From NCBI RefSeq assembly GCF_003208175.1, contig NZ_QKMR01000030.1:1-35869 (forward strand): a stretch of DNA of 35,869 bases. The letters are read 5' to 3'. Every line of letters begins with the position of its first letter. Position 1 is the stretch's first letter. The position numbers and the translations under genes are program-made. This document shows, piece after piece, positions 24,882 to 32,308 of the stretch. Under the pieces are notes generated by a model that saw only the letters and a list, made by a program, of their open reading frames with translations, searched no databases and was not told where the DNA came from. Origin of the DNA: Ruminiclostridium sufflavum DSM 19573 (lineage in GTDB: Bacteria > Bacillota > Clostridia > Acetivibrionales > DSM-1351).

Positions 24882-25236
24882 AAAAGTCTCCTTGTAGTAG
24901 TAATGAAAAACAATAATTATTTGCCAGATAAATAAAAATTTTCTGAATATTATAAAAATTATATCACTTAAATTGAGTTTAGAAAATAAATTGGATAAAT
25001 ATATACATTGATTTAACAATGATAAACCGGGTATTATGATTAAAAGATGATAAAAGGTTGCTATAGGCGAGGCCGGTTTTTTAGCGACGTTTTGACAAAT
25101 AGATGAAAGATGGCTTGAAAAGGCTTGAAAACAGAGTTTGTACAAGCATAGTGCATTTTTGCGCGATAAAAAGCCGATGTACAGCTACGAAAGCTTTACC
25201 AAATTTTTGTGCCCTAGCTGGGCTGTGGGGGTTAAT
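24882..25236. other. Divergent intergenic region
   Basis: Divergent spacer between the DUF6062-like gene and the DNA glycosylase. It is AT-rich near 24900-25010 and contains a direct repeat of GGCTTGAAAA near 25113-25132. A TTGACA at 25092-25097 has no convincing -10 at normal spacing. No RNA gene was recognised. Confidence 0.4.
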
Positions 25237-26148
25237 ATGGAATATAAGGGGTATTCAATTAGCGCAGAGGATGGAATTTTATCAATAGAAGGTGTCCGGG
25301 ATTTTGACCTGACACATATATTTGAGTGCGGGCAGTGCTTCAGATGGATAAAGCAAAAGGATGGAAGCTATAATGGAATTGTAAAAGAAAGGTTTGCAAA
25401 CGTAAGCTTTTCCGATGGAATTTTAAGGATTACAAATGCTGGGGAGCAGGATTTTATAAATATTTGGTATGAATATTTTGACTTGGGAACGGATTATTCA
25501 AAAATTAAAGATATACTCCAGAAGGATGATATACTGAAGGAGGCCATAAAAACAGGCTTCGGGATCAGGCTTTTAAGGCAGGACTTATGGGAAATGCTGA
25601 TATCCTTTATTATTTCTGCAAATAATATGATTCCCAGAATAATGAAAACCGTAGATTCTCTTTCAGTACTCAAAGGAAGGTGTATAGAGGAGGATAATAA
25701 TGCATATGGATTCCCGGGAATAAATGAGCTGGCCGGTGCCGCTTTAGATGAAATCCAGCAATGCAGGGCCGGTTTTAGGTGCAAATATATTTATCAGACA
25801 TCTCAGATGATATATAAAAATCCTGTTACGAGAGATATGCTGCAAGATATGGAAACCGAAGAGGCAAGAAAAGAGCTGATGAAGTTTCCGGGTGTCGGAC
25901 CTAAGGTTGCAGACTGTATTTTGCTGTTCAGCGGTCTTAAATTTAATGTTTTTCCTACAGATGTATGGGTTAAAAGAGTAATGGAGGAGCTCTATTTTAA
26001 AAAGGAGGCCAGCCTGACAGAGATACAGGGCTTTGCAAAAGAGAATTTTGGTGAATTGACAGGGTATGCTCAGCAATATCTGTTTTATCATGCCAGACTA
26101 AACAGGATAGGAATGACAAAAAAGCAGCGTACTTCAAAGCACGGTTGA
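25237..26148 (+). CDS. 8-oxoguanine DNA glycosylase/AP lyase, Ogg1 type
   Basis: A base-excision repair enzyme of 303 residues. The N-terminal domain has the Ogg signature FDLTHIFECGQCFRW. The helix-hairpin-helix and GPD region reads MKFPGVGPKVADCILLF with the catalytic K223, and D242 follows in FPTDVWVKRV; the 19-residue spacing equals that of human OGG1 (K249 and D268). It should remove 8-oxoguanine opposite cytosine and nick the abasic site. The ATG at 25237 has GGGGG upstream and starts the family domain; a frame open from 25138 lacks a site. A 7-bp stem CGTTTTT/AAAAACG at 26155-26175 may be a weak terminator. Confidence 0.92.
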   Translation: MEYKGYSISAEDGILSIEGVRDFDLTHIFECGQCFRWIKQKDGSYNGIVKERFANVSFSDGILRITNAGEQDFINIWYEYFDLGTDYSKIKDILQKDDILKEAIKTGFGIRLLRQDLWEMLISFIISANNMIPRIMKTVDSLSVLKGRCIEEDNNAYGFPGINELAGAALDEIQQCRAGFRCKYIYQTSQMIYKNPVTRDMLQDMETEEARKELMKFPGVGPKVADCILLFSGLKFNVFPTDVWVKRVMEELYFKKEASLTEIQGFAKENFGELTGYAQQYLFYHARLNRIGMTKKQRTSKHG

Positions 26149-26257
26149 AGAAAGCGTTTTTCAGCTTTAAAAACGATTATTCATAAACAATCATACTCGT
26201 CAATGTGGTAACTTTTTAATAATTGCTGCAATATTATGTAATGTGGATTGAGAGTTC

Positions 26258-26301
26258 GCTAAAGTCAAACTATCAGCTTTAGCCGATAGTTTGACTTTAG
26301 C
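26258..26301. repeat. Perfect 17-bp hairpin upstream of the DUF3343 gene
   Basis: Left arm 26258-26274 and right arm 26285-26301 are perfectly complementary over 17 bp, with a ten-base loop. The core AAAGTCAAACTATC is notable. The loop repeats the CTTTAGCC sequence that also ends the right arm. No T run follows in either direction, so it is not a standard terminator. It ends 35 bp before the DUF3343 start codon. Confidence 0.75.
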
Positions 26302-26335
26302 CAATTAGAACATTTATAAAAATTGGAGTGGTTTT

Positions 26336-26590
26336 ATGAAGTGTATTGCTATATTAGATTCGGGAAATCTTGTATACAAGCTTGACTCCGAACTTGAAAA
26401 GAGAGGCTATAAATTTGAGGTTATATCTATCCCGTGCCACATTGCAAAAGGCGGCTGCGGGTTGTGTCTTAGGTTTCCGGAAGAATACTTGAAGATTGTT
26501 ATAGACGGCTCGATTGCATGCAATACACCAATCAGGGAGGTGTATAAAATCATGCCAAATATTACAAGGAATAAGTATAAAAGGTTGTAG
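26336..26590 (+). CDS. DUF3343 small protein (putative Se/S carrier-like)
   Basis: An 84-residue protein of the DUF3343 type, described in databases as a putative Se/S carrier-like protein. The N-terminal strand-helix CIAILDSGNLVYKLDSELEKRGY matches the family, and the CGLCLRF motif (about residues 41-47) supplies the conserved cysteines, with C33 in IPCHIAKGG. No selenium genes are nearby; cysteine synthesis genes lie 0.7 kb downstream. TTGGAGTGG precedes the ATG. The 17-bp hairpin upstream may control it. The molecular role is not established. Confidence 0.75.
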   Translation: MKCIAILDSGNLVYKLDSELEKRGYKFEVISIPCHIAKGGCGLCLRFPEEYLKIVIDGSIACNTPIREVYKIMPNITRNKYKRL

Positions 26591-26660
26591 GTATAAATAC
26601 TTAAATAAAGGAATTTGCAGATTGATGAAGATATACGTAGATAAATAAATCTTAGCTAAA

Positions 26661-26689
26661 TTTACTTTATGAATTTCTGGTGCTATAAT
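26661..26689 (+). promoter_or_regulatory. Promoter of the 305-nt RNA candidate
   Basis: TTTACT (26661-26666), 17 bp, perfect TATAAT (26684-26689), with an expected start near 26696. No open frame follows, so it would drive an untranslated RNA. Confidence 0.6.
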
Positions 26690-26695
26690 AAGGCT

Positions 26696-27000
26696 ATAAA
26701 GCAGGAGTTAATAGGATTTCAGGTCGTTAAGCCATATTGGGGAGCTGATATTTTTCCTGAAATGAGCGCAAGCCTATTATTTTGAACCTACATCTGAAAT
26801 AAGGGAGTCTGCTGTTTGATATCATATGTCAGGCCTTGGTAATTCCGACACAACGGCATGAACGTTGTGCAACGGCGGAGGACGATTGCTGATATCTCCG
26901 GGACACCCACCTAGCTTGGGCTAGGTGTCAAAATACTGGGAGACGCCATTTTGGGAATAAATTTATTAAATGAGAGAGCAGAAATGCTCTTTCATTTTGC
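26696..27000 (+). ncRNA. Candidate structured non-coding RNA, about 305 nt
   Basis: Bounded by a promoter and an intrinsic terminator, with no convincing frame inside. The 5' domain is closed by AATAGG-ATTTCAGG (26710-26723) with CCTGAAAT (26756-26763) and CCTATT (26773-26778), leaving a GAGCGCAAG internal loop. GATATCA (26818-26824) pairs with TGATATC (26890-26896) around a domain containing CACAACG/CGTTGTG (26849-26869). Next is CACCTAGC-TTGG-GCTAGGTG (26908-26927), then CAAAA/TTTTG with TGG/CCA. The GC content rises well above that of its surroundings. I see no landmarks of tmRNA, RNase P, SRP, 6S, T-box or common riboswitches. It could be a known clostridial RNA class I do not recognise. 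Confidence 0.6.
26969..26998 (+). terminator. Terminator of the RNA candidate
   Basis: ATGAGAGAGCA pairs with TGCTCTTTCAT (one G-U) around a GAAA tetraloop, followed by TTTTGCTTG. A second hairpin follows downstream at 27050-27082. Confidence 0.8.
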
Positions 27001-27049
27001 TTGAATAAAAACAAGCTTGGTTAATTTTAAAATAAAAGCTGTTTAAAAG

Positions 27050-27082
27050 AGAATGCCGGTACTTCATACGACATTCTTTTTT
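27050..27082 (+). terminator. Second intrinsic terminator
   Basis: AGAATG (27050-27055) pairs with CATTCT (27072-27077), with an inner GTA/TAC, followed by TTTTTT (27077-27082). It gives the RNA candidate a back-up terminator. Confidence 0.6.
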
Positions 27083-27327
27083 GTACTTAAATATTTGCTA
27101 TTTATGGCGGATTATTTTTAGAGGACTTATATATAACCTTCATAATCTTAATGTATTTGTTTACAGGCAAATTTAAAACTGTTAAAATTACTATTGATGT
27201 GTGCGGTAATTTTATTTATGCTTATGAGAATATATTATATTAAAGCATTATTTAAAAGGGTACGGATTCAAGAAAGGGAATAATTTAAATATAGAGTATT
27301 TTTCTTTTTATACCAAGAGGTTAAACT
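27083..27327 (+). promoter_or_regulatory. cysE upstream region with promoter
   Basis: TTTACA (27160-27165), 17 bp, TAAAAT (27183-27188) is a good sigma-A candidate. The remaining leader of about 135 nt is AT-rich. The T-box core sequence is not present, so tRNA-Cys control is not supported. Confidence 0.5.
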
Positions 27328-28053
27328 ATGAAAAAAGGACTTATTAATGATGCAAAATTAATAGCAGCCCGTGACCCGGCAGCCAAGAGTGCATTAGAAG
27401 TTGTACTTCTGTACCCCGGGTTTCATGTGCTTATATACCATAAATTATCGCATTGGTTTTATAAAATGGGAAGCTTCTTTATTGCCAGACTTATTTCCCA
27501 GATTGGCAGATTTTTTACAGGTATAGAGATTCATCCCGGTGCTACTCTTGGCAGCGGGCTGTTTATAGACCATGGCATGGGTATAGTTATAGGTGAATCC
27601 GCAGTAATAGGAGATAACTGTACTATTTATCACGGCGTGACATTAGGCGGTACAGGCAAGGAAAAAGGAAAAAAACGTCATCCAACAATCGGTAATAACG
27701 TGCTTATCGGTGCAGGCGCAAAAGTGCTCGGCCCATGTAAAATAGGAGATAATTCACGTATAGGGGCGAATACCTTTGTTTCTTTCGATGTAGAGCCATA
27801 TTCCACAGTAGTGGGAGCAAAAGGCAGAATTGTCAGAAAGCGCAACAAAAAGCCGGGTTCTCCGTCTGAAGCACTTGACCAGATACACATGCCTGATCCT
27901 ATAGCGCAGGAGCTATGCAGGCTGACATCGAGGATAGAGCATTTGGAGAATCAGGTCATAGGGAAAAGCAACGGGCCTTGTGCCATAAAAAAGAGTAACG
28001 GCTCCTATGTCTTTGAAAACAGGGGTGAGAATACGGAATCCGGTGAAGAATAA
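27328..28053 (+). CDS. cysE: Serine O-acetyltransferase
   Basis: Makes O-acetylserine, the carbon precursor of cysteine, from serine and acetyl-CoA. It has 241 residues, with an N-terminal helical part ([27 protein letters not shown]) and a left-handed beta-helix of hexapeptide repeats from about residue 68 ([46 protein letters not shown]). The catalytic histidines lie in IDHGMG and [10 protein letters not shown]. It is longer at the C terminus than the short Firmicute CysE, with a charged tail (residues about 195-241). AAGAGG precedes the ATG. cysS follows 128 bp later. Confidence 0.95.
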   Translation: MKKGLINDAKLIAARDPAAKSALEVVLLYPGFHVLIYHKLSHWFYKMGSFFIARLISQIGRFFTGIEIHPGATLGSGLFIDHGMGIVIGESAVIGDNCTIYHGVTLGGTGKEKGKKRHPTIGNNVLIGAGAKVLGPCKIGDNSRIGANTFVSFDVEPYSTVVGAKGRIVRKRNKKPGSPSEALDQIHMPDPIAQELCRLTSRIEHLENQVIGKSNGPCAIKKSNGSYVFENRGENTESGEE

Positions 28054-28181
28054 CATTACTGTATTTTAACTCTGTAAAGTAAGTTTGTATTACGGTAAAC
28101 AAAGAAAAGATTATATTTATATAATTAAATAAATTAAATTTATTTCAGGTTGTAAAGGAAGCTTCAGGAAAGGAGAAAAAT

Positions 28182-29567
28182 ATGAGGGTTTACAATACAC
28201 TTTCAAGACAAAAAGAGGAGTTTAAGCCTATTAGTGATAAAGAGGTCTGCATATATTCATGCGGTCCTACGGTATATAACTATGCTCATATAGGTAATTT
28301 AAGGACATATATATTTATGGATATGCTCAGAAGGGTACTTGAGTATAACGGGTATACTCTGAAGCATGTAATGAATATTACTGATGTAGGCCATTTGGTT
28401 TCGGATGAGGATGACGGCGAGGACAAAATGCTTAAGGGAGCCCGTGAGCAGAAAAAGACACCCTGGCAGATAGCCGAGTTTTATACGGCTGCATTTATGA
28501 AAGATATTAAGGCTCTTAATATCGAGATTCCGGAAATTGTTCCAAAGGCTACGGAGCATATTTCTGAAATGATTGAATTCGTTGAGGGGCTGATAGAAAA
28601 AGGTTATGGATATGAAACCAGTGACGGTATATATTTTGATATAGAGAAGTTTGACGGCTACGGAAAGCTATCCAGAGCTAATCTGGAGGAGCAGATAGCG
28701 GGAGCCAGAGTTGAGGTGAATCAGGAAAAGCATCATCCTGCTGATTTTGCTATATGGAAGAAAGCGCCAAGGGAACATATTATGCAGTGGCAGAGCCCGT
28801 GGGGTATGGGATATCCGGGCTGGCACATAGAATGCTCGGCAATGGGCAGGAAATATCTTGGTGATGTATTTGATATTCATACCGGAGGTGTAGATCATAT
28901 TCCTGTACATCATGAAAATGAGATTGCTCAGTCAGAGGCTCTTCTTGGAAGGCCTGCTGTTAACTATTGGATGCACAGTGAGTTTATGATGGTTAATAAC
29001 GGCAAAATGTCAAAAAGTCTTGGAAACACATACACCATTGATGATTTGAAGGAAAAGGGATACAATCCTTTGGCCTTCAGGTATATGTGCCTGAATGCCC
29101 ACTATAGAAATAAATTTAACTTTACATGGGATGTAATGCAGTCGGCGCAGGTGTCCTACGACAGGTTTGTCGAGGGCTGCCAAGCACATAAAAGTGGAAA
29201 CGAAGCTGTTGACATCGCTGTAGTAAATGAATTTCTTTCTGATTTTGACGAGGCTGTAAATGATGACTTAAACATTCCAAAGGCATTAGGCGTCGCATGG
29301 AATGCAGTAAGATACGGCAAGAAGTCGCAGCAAATATTTGAGCTTCTTACAAAGATGAACAGGATATTTGGATTTGATTTGGATAAAAAGAAGGAAGAAC
29401 TCAAGGAGCTCGAGATATCCCCTGAAATTCAAGCTTTGATAGACGAGAGGCAGCAGGCTCGCAAGGATAAGAACTGGAAGCTCTCGGATGAGATCAGAGA
29501 TGAGCTTAAGGCAAGGGGGATAGCGATAGAAGACACCCCTAACGGAGCTAAGGTCAAATATATATAA
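28182..29567 (+). CDS. cysS: Cysteinyl-tRNA synthetase
   Basis: A class I aminoacyl-tRNA synthetase of 461 residues, the normal length. The zinc ligand C27 lies in YSCGPTVYN, the HIGH-type motif is HIGN at 36-39, the other zinc-site elements are GWHIECSAMG and HHENEIAQSE, and the KMSKS loop is at 275-279 (NGKMSKSLGN). The C-terminal anticodon-binding region ends with AIEDTPNGAKVKY. GGAAAGGAG precedes the ATG. The cysE-cysS order is shared with many Firmicutes and links cysteine synthesis to charging. Confidence 0.97.
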   Translation: MRVYNTLSRQKEEFKPISDKEVCIYSCGPTVYNYAHIGNLRTYIFMDMLRRVLEYNGYTLKHVMNITDVGHLVSDEDDGEDKMLKGAREQKKTPWQIAEFYTAAFMKDIKALNIEIPEIVPKATEHISEMIEFVEGLIEKGYGYETSDGIYFDIEKFDGYGKLSRANLEEQIAGARVEVNQEKHHPADFAIWKKAPREHIMQWQSPWGMGYPGWHIECSAMGRKYLGDVFDIHTGGVDHIPVHHENEIAQSEALLGRPAVNYWMHSEFMMVNNGKMSKSLGNTYTIDDLKEKGYNPLAFRYMCLNAHYRNKFNFTWDVMQSAQVSYDRFVEGCQAHKSGNEAVDIAVVNEFLSDFDEAVNDDLNIPKALGVAWNAVRYGKKSQQIFELLTKMNRIFGFDLDKKKEELKELEISPEIQALIDERQQARKDKNWKLSDEIRDELKARGIAIEDTPNGAKVKYI

Positions 29568-29597
29568 AATTGAAATATGAGGGTATACGGATGCAGC

Positions 29598-29638
29598 AGG
29601 GTTAACCGGAGTAAATACTTTGGCTAGCCCTTGTTTTA
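29598..29638 (+). terminator. cysS terminator
   Basis: AGGGTTA (29598-29604) pairs with TAGCCCT (29625-29631), continued after a one-base mismatch by CCGGAGT/ACTTTGG around AAAT. TTGTTTTA follows. It lies 31 bp after the cysS stop. Confidence 0.8.
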
Positions 29639-29836
29639 TATTTATATGGAATATACAGTATGATTTTCATAAGGCGTTTTTGGAATTTATTTTGACTATA
29701 GGGGGCTTCAGCCTCAAGCCTGAACTATCGGAGGGTTATATCGTTTATTTGGCCGGCAGTAATTGTCTTTAACACATATGTTTGCTTCTTTCATATTATG
29801 TAGAATAGGACCTTGAATGTGAAAGGATGGATAATT

Positions 29837-30664
29837 ATGAATAGACTTCAGGAGTTTATATCTATAGTAAATTCTAAAATCGGAGAAGGGTATGTGTACG
29901 GAGGTCAGGACAGCACGCCGCTTACAAAAGCAGCATTGAAAAAGCTTGTGGATATATACGGAAGCTCTCATTATTATTTCAGCAGTTATTCAGCGGAGAG
30001 ATGGCTGGGGAAGGAATACTATGACTGCTCCGGTCTTATTGTTTATACCTTGCGCAAAATGGGCCTTATCCCCCTGAATTTTGATTATACATCCAGTTCT
30101 ATTTATACTGAGCTTTGTAAAAGCATACCTAAAAAAGAACTGAGAGCCGGTGATTTGTGTTTTCAAAAGTCAGCATCGGGCATAGTTCATGTGGGAATAT
30201 ATATGGGCGATAACAGGGTGACTCATGCGAGAGGAACTTTTTACGGAGTGGTTAATACTGAGCTGTTTAGCTCATTTAATCTGTTTGGAAGGCTGAAATT
30301 TTTCTTGAATGATTTTCCGGAGGTGAAGGTAACATTTATGTATTCCACCAAAAAGGCAGTAATTAATACAAATGTTTATGAACAGCCATACGAGCAGTCA
30401 ACTGCCATCGGCAAGATTTCAAAGGATGAATTGGTTGTTGTCGAAGGAATAACAGATAACAGCTGGTATCTGATAAAACTGGGCGATAAAAAGGGATATG
30501 TTCAGGTGGCTGCACTTAAGGATTACGATGAGCTTCTTGAAGCCCTTGATTTTTTAAGCAAAAAAACGGGTATTAGCAAGGAATACTGGTATAAACATGC
30601 TGCTGAGCTTAAATGGCTTGATACCTGTTTCATAAAAATAGCCAAGGGCTTCGGTGCTGATTGA
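29837..30664 (+). CDS. NlpC/P60-family cysteine hydrolase with SH3 domain
   Basis: A 275-residue protein. The N-terminal NlpC/P60 papain-like domain has the catalytic Cys C64 in YYDCSGLIVY and His H118 in GIVHVGIYMGD, with a third polar residue probably in VTHARG. A bacterial SH3-like domain follows (about residues 170-225, with NVYEQPYEQSTAIGKI and SWYLIKLGDKKGYVQV), then a helical C-terminal tail. The family cleaves peptide bonds in cell-wall stem peptides. No signal peptide or anchor is seen. A start at 29837 is supported by AAAGGATGG upstream; a frame open from 29813 adds nothing that changes this. It might be a recycling enzyme or a lysin released by lysis. Confidence 0.88.
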   Translation: MNRLQEFISIVNSKIGEGYVYGGQDSTPLTKAALKKLVDIYGSSHYYFSSYSAERWLGKEYYDCSGLIVYTLRKMGLIPLNFDYTSSSIYTELCKSIPKKELRAGDLCFQKSASGIVHVGIYMGDNRVTHARGTFYGVVNTELFSSFNLFGRLKFFLNDFPEVKVTFMYSTKKAVINTNVYEQPYEQSTAIGKISKDELVVVEGITDNSWYLIKLGDKKGYVQVAALKDYDELLEALDFLSKKTGISKEYWYKHAAELKWLDTCFIKIAKGFGAD

Positions 30665-30783
30665 AGTCAAGCATGGTACAAAGCCGGCTTCTTTATTTAG
30701 CTTGGGCTTTGCAATTTTGTATATGATATACTTAGAATAATGTATGTGAATTTATTTGGGGATAAAAAGACGGAGGGAAACAT

Positions 30784-31539
30784 ATGACAAAGTTTATATC
30801 TTGGAATGTTAATGGACTCAGGGCATGTATAGGAAAAGGCTTTATGGATTTTTTCAAGGAAGTGGATGCGGATATATTTTGTATCCAGGAAAGTAAGCTG
30901 CAGGAGGGACAAGTACAGCTTGAATTGGACGGCTATGAGCAGTTTTGGAATTATGCTTCCAAAAAGGGTTACTCTGGTACTGCTGTTTTTTCCAAGATAA
31001 AACCGGTTTCCTCTTCCTGCGGAATAGGAATTGCGGAGCACGATGATGAAGGGCGCATTATTACGCTTGAATTTGAAGAATATTTTCTGGTAAATGTTTA
31101 TACGCCAAATTCAAAGCGGGAGCTTGAGAGGCTTGAATATAGGATGAGATGGGAGGACGATTTCAGAGCTTACCTTAAAAATTTAGAGAAAAAAAAGCCG
31201 GTAATTTTATGCGGTGATATGAATGTTGCACATAATGACATAGATTTAAAAAATCCAAAAACCAACAGAAGCAGTGCGGGCTTTACTTCCCAGGAGAGAG
31301 ACAAGCTGTCGGAGCTCTTGTCGCAAGGGTTTATTGATACATACAGAAGCTTATATCCGGATAAAACAGAGGCATATACCTGGTGGTCATATATGTTTAA
31401 TGCACGGACAAAGAATGCCGGCTGGAGAATTGACTATTTTTGTGTATCGGAATGCTTAAAGGACAGAATAGAGGCAGCGGATATTTATGCTGATGTTATG
31501 GGATCGGATCACTGTCCTGTGGGTTTAGTCTTAAAATAG
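30784..31539 (+). CDS. xth: Exodeoxyribonuclease III
   Basis: A class II AP endonuclease and 3'-5' exonuclease of the ExoIII family, 251 residues. Catalytic blocks are FISWNVNGLRACI (3-15), the metal-binding Glu in CIQESKLQEGQ, GDMNVAHNDIDL with the catalytic Asp and Asn, and the terminal GSDHCPVGL with the catalytic Asp-His. With the Ogg1-type enzyme 5 kb upstream it can complete base-excision repair. GGAGGGAAA precedes the ATG. A 7-bp stem near 30679-30711 may end the upstream gene. Confidence 0.95.
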   Translation: MTKFISWNVNGLRACIGKGFMDFFKEVDADIFCIQESKLQEGQVQLELDGYEQFWNYASKKGYSGTAVFSKIKPVSSSCGIGIAEHDDEGRIITLEFEEYFLVNVYTPNSKRELERLEYRMRWEDDFRAYLKNLEKKKPVILCGDMNVAHNDIDLKNPKTNRSSAGFTSQERDKLSELLSQGFIDTYRSLYPDKTEAYTWWSYMFNARTKNAGWRIDYFCVSECLKDRIEAADIYADVMGSDHCPVGLVLK

Positions 31540-31547
31540 TGTAAATT

Positions 31548-31706
31548 TTATTCACATGTTGGATAAGCCTATTTTTAATATATACACAGTTTAGTCCACA
31601 TTATCCACAGAAATCATGTCCACAACAGGGAAAATATGTGGAAAAGGCGAGCAATTCTTAAAAAACTATGGTTTTTAACAATAATTAAAAGGTTTCCTGT
31701 GGATAT
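31548..31706. promoter_or_regulatory. Cluster of DnaA-box-like 9-mers
   Basis: Two exact TTATNCACA boxes on the plus strand, TTATTCACA (31548-31556) and TTATCCACA (31601-31609), stand among near matches: ATATACACA (31580-31588), TAGTCCACA (31592-31600), ATGTCCACA (31616-31624), and on the minus strand TTTTCCACA (31637-31645) and ATATCCACA (31698-31706). An AT-rich hairpin lies at 31658-31678. Seven such 9-mers in 160 bp far exceeds chance. There is no dnaA or dnaN here, so this looks like a DnaA-binding cluster away from oriC. Confidence 0.65.
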
Positions 31707-31748
31707 TATTTGTGCTTAATTATTATATTTAAAGCAATTATAAAAGTG

Positions 31749-31777
31749 TTTTAACAGATATAAGTTTGGTGTATAAT
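31749..31777 (+). promoter_or_regulatory. Candidate mrnC promoter
   Basis: TATAAT (31772-31777) with a weak TTTTAA (31749-31754) 17 bp upstream. It lies 43 bp after the last DnaA-like box, so DnaA binding could influence it. Confidence 0.4.
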
Positions 31778-31826
31778 AGTACTGATTTACATTAAAAAAG
31801 CAGTTTTAACAGAGTTGGAGAAAATA

Positions 31827-32249
31827 ATGTTTGAAGATGTTATTGGAAGTATGCGCAGGGATTTCGACATTAAGCCGAAGGATGTTATGAATCTGCATCC
31901 TCTGGTGCTGGCATATATAGGTGATGCTGTATATGAGGTATATATCCGGACTATGCTTATTATTAATAAAAGAACCAATGTGAATATGCTCCATAAAATG
32001 TCTGTGAAATATGTTAACGCAAAGGCGCAGTCGGACATAGTTCATAGGATATCGGACATGCTTACTCAGGATGAGCAGGATGTAGTGCGAAGAGGCAGAA
32101 ACGCAAAATCTGCAACGGCTCCCAAACATGCAGAAATTACGGATTATAGGTATTCTACAGGGTATGAGGCACTAATCGGCTATTTATACCTTACAAATAG
32201 TACGGATAGGCTTATGGAGATACTGGAACTGTCTGTTGAAGAAGAATAG
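31827..32249 (+). CDS. mrnC: Mini-ribonuclease III
   Basis: A 140-residue RNase III domain without the double-stranded RNA-binding domain, as in Mini-III, which trims 23S rRNA precursors in Firmicutes. The signature HPLVLAYIGDAVYEVYIR contains the catalytic Asp and Glu; the second acidic site is near GYEALIGYLYL. TTGGAG lies before the ATG at 31827, and an in-frame TTG at 31815 sits inside that site. It is followed by rlmB, yacP and sigH, a conserved Firmicute order, so rRNA processing and modification genes are grouped. Confidence 0.93.
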   Translation: MFEDVIGSMRRDFDIKPKDVMNLHPLVLAYIGDAVYEVYIRTMLIINKRTNVNMLHKMSVKYVNAKAQSDIVHRISDMLTQDEQDVVRRGRNAKSATAPKHAEITDYRYSTGYEALIGYLYLTNSTDRLMEILELSVEEE

Positions 32250-32308
32250 ATATAGTTTGCAATCAGAAATAATTAAATTTAAATAATAGTGAAAGCGTAG
32301 GTTTACGT

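Noticed and set aside
24882-25145. N-terminal extension of the DUF6062-like protein
   Set aside because: The extra 88 residues are hydrophobic low-complexity translation of AT-rich spacer, and AAGGAG lies directly before the ATG at 24881.
26696-27000. tmRNA, RNase P RNA, SRP RNA, 6S RNA or c-di-GMP riboswitch
   Set aside because: None of their hallmark sequences (tRNA-like ends, GAGGAAAGTCC, the GGAAGCAGC loop, a single long rod, or the GEMM core) is present.
27083-28181. T-box or S-box leader before cysE or cysS
   Set aside because: The conserved T-box sequence and a specifier stem could not be found, and the leaders are AT-rich and short of structure.
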